From: Epiperipatus broadwayi
Lineage: Eukaryota > Onychophora > Udeonychophora > Euonychophora > Peripatidae
NCBI GenBank assembly: GCA_028023455.1
Contig: JAQFVV010000255.1
Location: 1,412,496 to 1,476,495, forward strand
Length of the DNA stretch: 64,000 nucleotides
Reading direction: 5' to 3'
Of this stretch, positions 47,757 to 58,205 are shown in pieces. Positions within the stretch are counted from its first letter, which is position 1; every line of letters starts with the position of its first letter. The translations under genes and the position numbers were made by a program. The notes below the pieces were generated by a model, which was not told the DNA's origin, made no database searches, and saw only the letters and a list, made by a program, of their open reading frames with translations.

Positions 47757-50700
47757 TACAAAAGAAGAAATTGTTAACATTGGATATTTGAATATTCAAG
47801 GTGGTAAAAGACCAGAAAAGAGGCTGGAATTAAACAAAGCAGTTAAAATTGAAGAGCTTGAGGTATTAGCAGTAGTGGAAACACATCTAAGAGAAGAAGA
47901 ACCTACAATGAAAGACTTGATATGGTAGGGTATAAATAGAAAAGAAAATGAAAAAAGAGGTGGTGGTATAGGAGTTATGTCAAAAAAATATTTAAATACT
48001 ATTAAGTGTCAAAAACATGTGGTCTGAGATAAGGTTAGGAAGACAAGAATGAAAAAACTGACAATGTGGATAACAAAAATGGACAGCTTTTGAGTTTATC
48101 AGAGAGTGAATTTAAGCATTGGGAATTTATCAGATATTTATGAGGGACCATACACATGATCTAGAAATAATATATTCAACAATAGATTAGTAGAGAAAGA
48201 GGAAATGAATAAAGTACACAAAATTAGTGTTTGATAATGAAGAGAGAATATGTAATAGTGATCACACTTTTTTTATAGTAGAAATGATTAGTAATGTGAT
48301 GGAAAATATAATAAAAGTAAAAAGGATAATGAAAGATGTGGATGGAGAGTGAATGATAAGAATAAGTTAGAAGAATATAGAATAAAAGTAGAAGAAATCA
48401 TGGAAGAGTTTATTGGGGATGAATATAATGACTGGTGTGGTAAAGTAGAAAAAGTGGCAAATAGGATTTTGGGTGAGAATATTCAGAAAAATAGAAGTAA
48501 TAGAAAAATGAGTTAGTAAAAGTGTAAAAGAGAGAAGGAAAGCATGCAGAGAATATAATTGTACTATAAAAAAAAAAAAAAAAGAAAGTGAAAAAGATGT
48601 TAATATTAAATAGGAAAAGTATTTTAAAAAAAGAAGTTGGCTAAAATAGATAATTATATAGAGAGAATGAAATTAAACAGTAAATTGTTAGGGGATATTA
48701 ATAAATGTGAAAGAGATGGAAGTAAAAAATTTGGGAAATATATTAAAAGGAGAGAGAAATAGTATTTCTAGATGATGAGAGAATAGAGTGTAGCTATAAG
48801 TATGTAATGAATATAGAAAAGATATTAGATGTGAAGGACAGAGTGATAACAAACATGAAAGCATATAGTAATGGAAATATTAGGCTTACAGAAAATGAAT
48901 TGAATGAAGCAGGGAAGAAATTGAAAAGTGGTAAGACAAGAGATTTAGATGGATGGGCAGCAGAGATAGTGATGAATTTAGGAAATAGGCAAAATTAAAT
49001 CTATTATCATGTTTTAATAAGATGGCACAATACAAGAGTAAAATTACTATTTAAAGAAAAGGGTATGGATCATAGAAAGTAATGTCAGTGTTATATAAAG
49101 TTTTTGCATATCTGGTCGCTGGAAGAGTCGCAAAGTAGATGGAAGAAAATAATATAGTGGGAGAAATGCAAGAAAGTTTTAGATTAGATAGGCATATAGG
49201 AAATAGTTTATTTGTAGTCACACAATTTATAAATATGAGGAGGAATACAAGTAGACAATTATATATGATTTTAATAGGTATACAGAAGGCATATATATGA
49301 TAGAGTACATAAAAATGGATTATGGGTAAGTTTAGTAAATTTGGGAATGAATGAAGCTTTAGTGGATCTTATTAAGAGATTGTATGACCGAAAATAATTA
49401 CTATATGTATCAATTAGGAAATATATAATCAGTTAAAATTAAAAATGGAGTGGGACTAAGGCAAGGATGCCCTATATCACCTATTTTGTTTTTATTGTAT
49501 TTGAGAGAAATGGAGAGAGCCATAGAAAGACTAGAAAGAGGTAAAAATACCATTAACAGGTAGCAAGGGAGTATATACATTATCACGTCTTTTATTTGCT
49601 GATATTTTCTTGTGCACAGAAAGTAGGAAAGATGTAGAAGTTATACTGAAAACATGCGCAAGGAAGGAAAATCATAAGTAATATCGATAAATGCTGGGGA
49701 ACAGAAGAAAATTTTTTTATTGGGGAATAAAAAGATAAATGTGGTGAATATGTATACATCTAGAGAAATTGCTCGGATGAATGGGAGAAAAAATTGATAA
49801 ATGACACAATCTAAAAAAATTAACAGTGTTTTCATATAATAAATACCATGTAGCTAGAATTGTATGGAAGGGAGTGACAGTAGCAGGGTTAACTTATGAT
49901 AACAATGTGTTGTGTTAATAAAGGGATGTTAGATTACTTAGAAAAAGTACAAAGAGAAGTGGGATGGTCAAGTTTTTATATGAGATACAAAAAGCAAAAT
50001 GAAAATGTTTGGTAGATTGCAATTTATGAATAATAAGACAATAGCCAAAATAGTTTTTAACTGGATTATGAGTAAAGGACAGGCAACAAGATGGGTGAGA
50101 AAGGTAGTACAGTATGCAAAATATTTGGTTAAGACTTTATGTCAGTATACTTATAAAAAAGATGGGATGATTGTGTTAGGAGAATTGTTGAATGTTATAG
50201 CGGTAAGAAATGGGATAGAAAAATAGATGCATTAATAAAAAGTAGAGAGTTGAAGAGCTGGAGAAATAGTATGGAGAGTAAAAAAGTTTAAATATATATA
50301 AAAGTAAACAGAATATTGGGTGCAAATTAATTTATGATAATAGCAAGAAGAGTAGTTTACTGTTTAAGGCTCAAACCGGATCTTTAGCAACAAGGGAATA
50401 TGCACATAAATGGAAAAATATGAGTGATTTAGTTTACAAGTTATGTAAAGAAGGCATAGAAAATATTAGGCTTGTTAATTGAATATAAATGTCTACGAAC
50501 AGAAAGGATGCAAACAATGTAAAGAAGGCATAGAAAATATTAGGCTTGTTAATTGAATATAAATGTCTATGAACAGAAAGGATGCAAACAATGAAGTTGT
50601 GGGAGTATACATATAAAGAAATGGGGTTCTCGGTTTTTATGCTGGGTTTGGGAAAAGATGAGGGATTTAGATATAAAGGCCATAGAGTTGTTGCGAAAAT

Positions 50701-50860
50701 GGAATGGAGCAGTATAGAGAAGAATATGGCAAAAATAGGGTGAAATGGAAAGGGAAAATAAGGTGGCTAATAGGTTTCTCTGAGCATAGTGGTTGAGAGA
50801 TTCCTGATGATAAAGGAGAAGCCACAGTGCATCACATCATATTTCTGCTAATATATTATT
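47757..50860 (+). pseudogene. LINE ORF2: endonuclease and reverse transcriptase
   Basis: The endonuclease start is clear at 47757-47925: VNIGYLNIQGGKRPEKRLEL (catalytic Asn) and LAVVETHL (catalytic Glu), then a stop. A DH-like box appears near 48250-48270 (CNSDHTFF). The RT begins near 48890 (KKLKSGKTRDLDGWAAEIV) and continues in broken frames: near 49450 GVGLRQGCPISPILFLLYL (motif B) and near 49590 RLLFADIF, where the catalytic FADD is disrupted. A 75-codon open piece lies at 49999-50226, and a final piece near 50600-50690. At least ten disruptions are visible, so it is inactive. Confidence 0.75.
50445..50592. repeat. Tandem duplication of about 75 bp in the LINE 3' part
   Basis: GTAAAGAAGGCATAGAAAAT and about 55 following bases, ending GGATGCAAACAAT, occur twice with only one or two differences, so this is a recent local duplication. 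Confidence 0.85.
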
Positions 50861-51201
50861 TTCCTTGCATTACAAAATCTTATTATGCTTAATTTGATCT
50901 ATATAATTTTTATTATTTACCATGTTATACAATATATCAAAAAATATAATGATGAGGTCAATTAGTCCCCAAAATGCCTCATAAATAAATAAACTTGTAT
51001 ATATGTAAAAAAAAAAAAATTATAATAGTTACCTATGGCAAAAAATGTAACTCATTACCACACATTCAAAATATATATCAAATGTTGAGTCCATTAAAAA
51101 CAATAAATTAATTAATTAAACAAATAAGATAATTAATAAATATTTTAGTAAGCACATTTATAATTATAAATTTATTAAACGCACATTGCACATTGATTAG
51201 G

Positions 51202-51381
51202 TAAGTAATATTTACTGAGGCTATAACCTCGATAATATGCATATAAAATGCGATAGTAGGGACCTCTACAGGTGTTTTAACCACAAGCTTTCATAGCGCA
51301 AGTTTGTGGTTAAAACACCTGTAGAGGTCCCTACTATCGTATGCATATTATCGAGGTTATAGCCTCAGTAAATATTACTTA
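51202..51381. mobile_element. Hairpin MITE, 180 bp, nearly perfect arms
   Basis: The left arm (TAAGTAATATTTACTGAGGC and on) and right arm (ending GCCTCAGTAAATATTACTTA) are inverted over about 80 nt with one small insertion in the left arm. The centre is about 18 nt. Shared inner words are CCTGTAGAGGTCCCTACTAT and TGTGGTTAAAACAC. It is the best preserved member of a family with relatives at 25664-25740 and 40859-41015. Confidence 0.8.
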
Positions 51382-52740
51382 AGCACATTTATATATAAAA
51401 AAACTTGTAAATAAATATTATTGTTTTAGTATATTTCAGTTGCTATGATTTTTTTTTCTACACAATTATTTTATATTTGATGGTAGCCATTTTGAATTTA
51501 TTAAGAAAGCCAAGCCCACTGATTGAATCATGATTTTAAATTAAGCATATATATATAAGAAAAATTACCTTAACAGTTAAAAAATTTTACTTTGTTTTTG
51601 GTGCACTTTGTTATGAATGACTTTTGCTTTTATAATTAGTTAGCCAATAAAACTTTGAATCTTCTTTGCAGTATTGTTTAAAAAACATTTTAAAAAATCA
51701 ATGATGTCATATCTTTTTGTTCTCTTTTGCTAATATTGGTTATGCTTATTATGATATACAGTACTTTTTTTTCTAAAAGGCGGGAAATAAACATTTTTCT
51801 ATTCATACAAAATTATTAAATAAGAATTAAGTAAAAAAAAAAAATATTTTTTTAGTGCAATTTATACAATTTTTTTACTTATTTTTAATGCACTTTAATT
51901 CATAGTAAAAAATTATTTTTAATTACTGTTGCTTATTAAAATTTATATATTTTTAAAACTTGTCTAAGATTGTGATGAAAATCCTTTTTGCTTTCAACAT
52001 ACTGATTTTCATTCCAAAAAATCACAATTACAGTGAAGTCACACACTGTATTTTGTTCCACACATCTCTCGCATATATATATATACAGCATATAATAGCC
52101 CACATTTTGTTGAAAACTCTTGATTATAATACAATATGTACTGTTTATTGTACTATGGGAAGGTGTACAGTATAATACTTTTCAACATGTTTATGTAAAT
52201 ATATAGCAGATGCTTTATGTGTACAGTATACATATATAAATTAAGATTATAATATAAACAAAATTTTAAAAAAATAGTATTAATTAACCCTTAAACCGCT
52301 AATTATATTATTGGTTGTATGAGGTAAAAATCAAATCTTTTAATTGGCCAACTCACAAACTGAAGACAAAGCCTATTGTTAAAACATATTCGCCTATAAT
52401 ATTAAATCCAACTCAGATACGTTTATAAAAAGTATATTACTAATTTTTCAGGTTATGAAAGAGAACGAAAGTTCTTTCAAAAATAAATTGCTATTTATTT
52501 ATTATAAAATATATTCAATTTCGGCAAATATAAAGCGAAAGTCTAAACAAAAAAGTGCTGACGCAAACGCTTTTTTTCAATTTTACGTTATGGAAAAGTA
52601 AAGATTTCTTTTTGCTAAATCTTAAATATTTTTACTAAAATCTTCAATATTTTTCGAAAATAATTTTGTTTTTTTAGTATATTTTTTAAAAAACTATTTT
52701 AATTTCTCAAATTATATTTTTTTAATACTTAAATTACATT
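51382..52740. other. AT-rich sequence with an E2F-like site
   Basis: No gene with support was found. GGCGGGAAA (51779-51787) is a consensus-like E2F motif in otherwise AT-rich sequence. An ATG-initiated 49-codon open frame at about 52455-52604 (MKENESSFKNKLL and on) is not distinguishable from chance. Confidence 0.4.
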
Positions 52741-53011
52741 CGAAATGAAAATCTCAGCATTTTTCTTTATTTTCTTTGATCAGGCGGTTTCTTTGTTTTT
52801 TCCAGCCAATCAGAATGTCTTTTTCGGCTGAGAGCTGGCTGACAGCCAATCACCGACAAGGTTCTTCTTTGTTTAGTTTTAAATGCGGTTTTTTTTGATT
52901 TTTTACTTGTAAAATAATTCGGAAGAGGGCACCATCTTACAGAACTTTTAAAAACCTAATCAATAACTGTCAAATGAATATTCTACCATTAAAACTAGCA
53001 GAATTAGAGTG
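52741..53011 (+). promoter_or_regulatory. Promoter-like patch with two CCAAT boxes (speculative)
   Basis: This is one of the few G+C- and CpG-richer patches in the window. CCAAT boxes lie 40 bp apart (52806-52810 and 52846-52850, both as GCCAATCA). An E2F-like GGCGGGAAA follows at 53043-53051. It lies just before the possible first exon at 53012. No TATA box or initiator can be assigned. It may drive a gene rightwards or leftwards. Confidence 0.3.
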
Positions 53012-53054
53012 ATGTCAGATGTCGACGAGAGGCCTCGTAAGAGGCGGGAAAAGG
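53012..53054 (+). CDS. Possible first coding exon (speculative)
   Basis: ATG opens MSDVDERPRKRREK and then meets a donor-like AAGG|GTTAAG; read through, the frame stops at TAA (53057). The codon usage is G+C-rich compared with the surroundings, and the peptide looks like a typical acidic-then-basic N-terminus of a nuclear protein. No next exon was found; PLE and gypsy insertions follow downstream. Chance cannot be excluded. Confidence 0.25.
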
Positions 53055-53109
53055 GTTAAGAATAAAATGACAAAGCATATTTACATTACTCTGTTTAAAA
53101 TGTGATTTT

Positions 53110-53215
53110 TTTCTACAGTACAGGCTTTTTCAAATCTGCATATTTATATGTAATATGTAGGGGGTTTGAACTCAAGACTTTCACATGACCCTCACCTGTT
53201 CCAGGCATGTTTTTT
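53110..53215 (-). repeat. Short fragment of the pol III repeat family
   Basis: On the minus strand GGGTCATGTGAAAGTCTTGA followed by GTTCAAACCCC (B box at about 53172-53160) matches the promoter region of the hammerhead repeat family. The ribozyme region is absent. Confidence 0.55.
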
Positions 53216-54559
53216 TCTTCAATATTTTTTTAAAAACATTATTGGGAGACACTGTTTCACCAATCACTTTAAGATTTTTAAGACTATAACCGTTTTGGAA
53301 TCTATTCAGCCATTTCCCATTTGCAGTAAATAGTTTGGAAATGTATCTAGATTCTTTGCTAAATTTTCAGAGAAACTTAAGGTTTTCTGATGCAATATAA
53401 GATCAACAGAAACATTCTTATGATTCATATCACTTAACCACGTGTAAGGCTTTTCTATTTTAACAAAAATTAATCCTTATTTAGTTACAACTTCAGCTGT
53501 TTTAGAGCACACTTGAGAGTGACATAAATTGGCTTCTGTCTTCATTTAATTTAACTGATTGAACTTACTCTTTTTGAAATGTATGGCCAATTTTAGAAAA
53601 TGACTTTTTACTTTTTCTTCAGTGTTTTTTTTTTCCTTATTTAATGAAAGTACTTTAAAACTTCTTTTTGGATTTATTGCTCACTGTACTATAATATATT
53701 TTACTAAAAAAAACATGCTAATCACATACTGAATATAAAACATAAAAAAAAAAAACATAAAAAAAAAAATTCTACATGTACTTATAACTAACTAAGCTAA
53801 TGATTCTACTTAAATCACAAAGAAAACATGATTACAAAATTCACAATTGAGAAAATTATATTTAGCAAAAAAAAAAAGGCTGTTGTCATAGAGATTCAGA
53901 AAATTTAATAAGCTTATGAATTTCAATGGTTTTTTTTTTTTTTTAGTTATTTTGGTTTATTTACTTTTTTTTGCTTAGCATATAATTGAAGTCATGTAAT
54001 TTGATACAGTATAGTTCAAGGCTTCATGTAAATAGTGAAAATAATTTAGCTCATAAGATTAAATAAATAATTGAAATATTTTGTATTGCTAAATGCTTGT
54101 TAAAAATTAAATAATTGGAATGCTTTTACTATTATTAAACACATGCATATGTGTGCATATTGTGACTGCTTATCACTTATATATATATTTATATAAACCA
54201 CAATTTAATCTTTTGACTAAAATGGTAGTCATACTGATTTCTTGGAACTTCAATTTACACTATGCAAAAATCAAATAGTGAATTTGTTGCAAAAAAAAAA
54301 AATTTCTAAGAAATATAATAGAGCTGAAAATTATTTTTATGTTTTTTTATAAATTTTAAAATTATATTTTTATTAACAGATTCATTAAATTCCCTATATA
54401 ATATTCAACAATATATATAAAACCATAGAAATAAAATGTCCATTAATTAAAAACTATTGTAATAATAATAAAAATAATAAATTTAATAGCAATCAGCGGA
54501 AGTACTTTCAATTACTTCCTTAACTCTCCTCAACAGCCGTTAAATTTAAAAAACATAAA
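53216..54559. other. AT-rich sequence, nothing recognised
   Basis: It contains several A and T homopolymers (53740-53770, 53868-53878, 53932-53944, 54290-54302). No coding or repeat family signal was found. Confidence 0.5.
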
Positions 54560-55979
54560 ACATAATGGAAGCAAACATGATTAACTCAAATCCCACAAAT
54601 CCCAAATATTAACATTAGCAGTTTGTCTATTAATTATATTCATCTTATTTCTATTTATTAAAACAGCCTCTTTAATTTTTCTTTTATTATGGTATCTCTC
54701 TTCATGAAAAATCTTAACACTTTCAAGATCAAACTTAAAATTATATTTGCATGTTCTTTCATGATTAAAAAAAACTGAAGCAATCATTAAATCATTATTA
54801 TTATTAATTTTCACACACTTGCTCCTTTAATCTTTTCTCAATACAGCACCTCGATTCACCTATAGATAATAACATACATCCACAAAAAATTTGATACACA
54901 ACATAATTTTTTTGCTTAGCAAGTATGCCATTTTTAAAATTATTCACTAATTTATTAACGTTATTTGTAACATAAAATGAAACATTAAACACATCTTTTT
55001 ATATATACACTTAAAAAAATTCACTTGAGCATTTGAAATATATGGAATACATATCCATTTTTTATTATCAATCTTCAACTTTTTTAAATCATTATAATCA
55101 ATTTCAAGCATTTCCTTGACAAATATCTCAATATTTTTTTAATTTATCACACTGGTAACAACATAATTTTTCATTACAAAACAAAAAAGATCTAAAACTT
55201 ACCATCTTATGCATAAGTGGTACTTTTGATTTACAAGTTATATATATCCTTTTTTTTTTTTGCAATGGTTTGATTATTAATTTATAAAACTTAACATAAT
55301 ATTATCTCTTGTAATTAATAAATCCAAATGCTTAATATTTTTGTCCTGTTATTTTTCAATAGTCCATTTCAAGCCATTCATATTATTTAACTCCTTTACA
55401 AGCAAATTTATATCATTGGTATTTCCACAAACAAAAACATCATCCACATACCTTTTGTAAATTTTAATATCTTTAAAAGTACACACATCTAAAGCAATGC
55501 TCTCATAAGTAGACAAAACAAAATTGCAAACTTGTGCAATGACAGGCAGACTCATAGGCCAACTTTTAGACATTTTATAATATCCACCTTCAAAAAAAGC
55601 TACAATGTTATCATCAAAATTTTTTAAAGAATCAATAACAAATTTACAAATACAAATACTTTTTAATGCACATTCAATTATTTTTATGGAATCCACTCTA
55701 TCAATAGAATCATACATTTCTGTCATATCTAATGAAAAAATAACATAACTCTCATTGATCACTATATTTTTAATTCTATCTATAAAATCAAAAAATGAAG
55801 CAATAATATTTTCCCCAAATCCTAAAATCTCTTGTAACAGCTTACCAATATATTTAGAATTCCGATATATAAATAAACAAGCAAGATCAATTATAATTTG
55901 CAAAGGATTACCTTCTTTACAAGTAATTTTATATTGCAAAAATACGAGGACATATGTCCTCGTATTCTTGGTAATATAA
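54560..55979 (-). pseudogene. Penelope-like element: reverse transcriptase plus GIY-YIG endonuclease, decayed
   Basis: The minus-strand open region 55939-55349 is a PLE reverse transcriptase: FSLDMTEMYDSID (motif A), FFEGGYYKMSKSWPMSLPV (motif B region, with the usual GxPMGSP eroded) and IYKRYVDDVFV (motif C, YVDD intact). After broken frames, 54992-54804 and 54814-54581 give the GIY-YIG nuclease: NYVVYQIFCGCMLLSIGE (GIY and YIG replaced by VVY and SIG), RCCIEKRLKEQ with the catalytic Arg, NHERTCKYNF with the conserved His, and IINRQ. The domain order RT then GIY-YIG is diagnostic of Penelope/Neptune-type PLEs. The N-terminal part is missing beyond 55979, next to a 24-bp perfect palindrome at 55940-55965. 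It is inactive through stops. Confidence 0.85.
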
Positions 55980-56268
55980 AATTATCTAAAGATAATAATA
56001 ATTATTATTATTAACTAATGCATGTTTAAAACTATAGAGAAATAGTTAAAATGCTAGAAAGAAATTCAATTATTAAAAGGTTTAAAAATATTAAAAATCT
56101 AGAGAAATATATATTAAAAATATAAAACAGTTTATGTAAAAGAAATCAATTAAAAATAAGAATAAAATAGTATTAATTAAAAATTTATAAAAATATCAAG
56201 TTATGGGAATCATTAAAAAAATATTTTAAAATCCATAATGAAGGATATTGATTATAATGTTTTTTATA

Positions 56269-58187
56269 TGTATTGTACCTATATTGATATAGGCACATAT
56301 AATTTTATCTAAAATTATATTATTAAAATAATCATTCATAAAAGAAAACATAAAATTAAACGTTGAAGAGTTTATTGCAGTTGTTTTAGAAAAAAGATAA
56401 GAATTAAATAGTTTTCTAGCGTTAGTTTTTGAAATAAAAAAAGCTACAATTAATTAATCAAAGGAGGGGGAGTCTTGGTTTGAGAAATGAAATTAAGGGT
56501 TATAAAAGGAAGTAAAGAGTTTTATTAGTATTCGTAAAAATATAATTTAAAAAGTTAAAACGTACAAATCTCTTTTCATTCAAGTTTAATTAAAGAAAAA
56601 AATAATGTTAAAACTAAATAGTAAATTGTATTAAAAATATATGTGCGTATATATGTGCAAATTGTAAATAAATAAAAATGTATGCGAAATAAAAAAAGAT
56701 TATCATTAAAAACACGGCAATGGTTATTAATAAAATAAAACAACACGTTTATCAAATGATTATCACCGGAAATATTTCGACAACACATTGCAGATATAAA
56801 TAGACTTTTTTATCGGACAGAGAGAGTTCACAAATTTATTGAGTGAGTGCAGTTCAGAAATTAATTGAGCAGTTAACAAACAAAATGCAGTGTTGAGAAG
56901 ATCTTAGGAACGCACGTTTATCTCCAGCCCAGATGTCCTATGAAAACAGCAGATCTGCCCATGAAATGATGTCAGCTTAACATCTTAGAAAATCTCCGTC
57001 AGTATCTATTTATCTCCGATAGTAATAATCGTGAAAATCAGGAAACTCAGTAAGGAAACGTCCCAGCCGGCTGGTAAGCATTCATAATGGAAATATCCTC
57101 ACCGAAAGCAGCCACCAAAGAGAACAAAATTCTACGTCGACAGTCAAAAGCCTAGGTAAAACATTTGCTTATTTCGTTTATACTGTAATAGCCATTGCAT
57201 TGCCTTAATTCATACGAATCTCACAAGAGTCTAATTATATGAACTTTATATCATACATAAATGAACTATTGATATGTGTGATATGTGCATGAGTTAATAT
57301 GTGTGTGATCCTTATATCAATATTATTAGTCAAAGTAGATAAATTCACAGTGTTCTGTTATGAAAATATTCGAGAATATTTAAACTATTTAGAAATGTTA
57401 ATTTAAAATATGCGTTTGTTTAATAGAATTATAAAATGTTTAAATTTAGTAAATAAATGTTAGTTAATAAATTATCTTTAAAATTAAACTTTATTTGTCG
57501 GTCAATTCTTTTTATCAATTCTTTTACAATTCTTTTTATAAATTCCTTTTACAATTCTTTATCAAGGCTTTTAACCACTAATTATGTATAATCTATTAGT
57601 GATTACAAACAGCTGAGCTAGTCATAGCTGGCGCCCGTGTTTATACACAAACAAAAAAAGGTGCTTTGAACTTGGTGTTGAACTCAACAGCCGAGAAGAA
57701 GTTATGTCCTGGAAATGTAATGCTAGTTATATATTTTATAGCTATCGTTTGGGCATACATACTCTCCGAGTATGTTCTTCTCTGCCTAAGAGACCGGTGT
57801 TTCGAATGCACATATTCGAACTTAGGTTCAAATGGCTTTACCCAACGTGGGCTGAACTTGTCATAAATGACAGTTAATTAAATACTTTGTTCTTGTTGAA
57901 AATAAAAATCTAAAAAGTTAAATTACGTATGTAAAAGTGTTTTAATTTAAAAAAAAAAAAAAAGAATTGACCGAAATTTTTTTTCGAAATGAAAAGAGAT
58001 TTTGACATTTATGCTATCAAATCAGAGTCAATTAGATGTTAGGGGCGGAGTTAAAGCATTAAGATCGGGTAGTGACAAGGACTAAAAGGGTGGAGTTAGC
58101 GTGAGTTTCCGTCTTAGTAAGAAAAATAAATAAATAAGTTGTATTTAAATTTAGTTTAACATAAGCGCTAGTTTGAAATAAAATACA
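56269..58187 (+). repeat. 5' LTR of recent Ty3/gypsy element (1.92 kb)
   Basis: It begins TGTATTGTACC and ends AAATACA, so it has TG...CA ends, immediately followed by the primer binding site. The first 1.55 kb align with 62382-64000 with about 20-25 substitutions by eye, mostly transitions, plus small indels. A 64-bp segment found in the 3' copy (63740-63803) is missing here. It is unusually long for a gypsy LTR. A 66-codon open frame inside (57666-57866) lacks an ATG and is not considered a gene. Confidence 0.85.
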
Positions 58188-58205
58188 TGGTGTCAAAATG
58201 GGAAA
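58188..58205 (+). promoter_or_regulatory. Primer binding site (tRNA-Leu type)
   Basis: TGGTGTCAAAATGGGA directly follows the LTR. It fits the complement of the 3' end of a tRNA-Leu (TGGTGTCA then, after one missing base, TGGGA). The gag ATG (58198) lies inside the site. Confidence 0.6.

Larger units (their letters stand above)
46200..51020 (+). mobile_element. LINE (CR1/L2-like) with PHD-like plus SGNH ORF1, near full length, inactive
   Basis: It is one plus-strand element, strongly purine-rich, made of a presumed 5' UTR (start uncertain), ORF1, ORF2 and a 3' end with an A-run at 51008-51020. Both ORFs carry several stops and frameshifts. The domain set (Cys-rich finger plus SGNH-hydrolase fold in ORF1; endonuclease and RT in ORF2) is known from CR1/L2-group LINEs. 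Confidence 0.75.

Noticed and set aside
57666-57866. 66-codon open frame inside the LTR, repeated in the 3' LTR
   Set aside because: It begins with a non-ATG codon, has no conserved motif and lies in non-coding LTR sequence; similarity between the copies is explained by LTR duplication.
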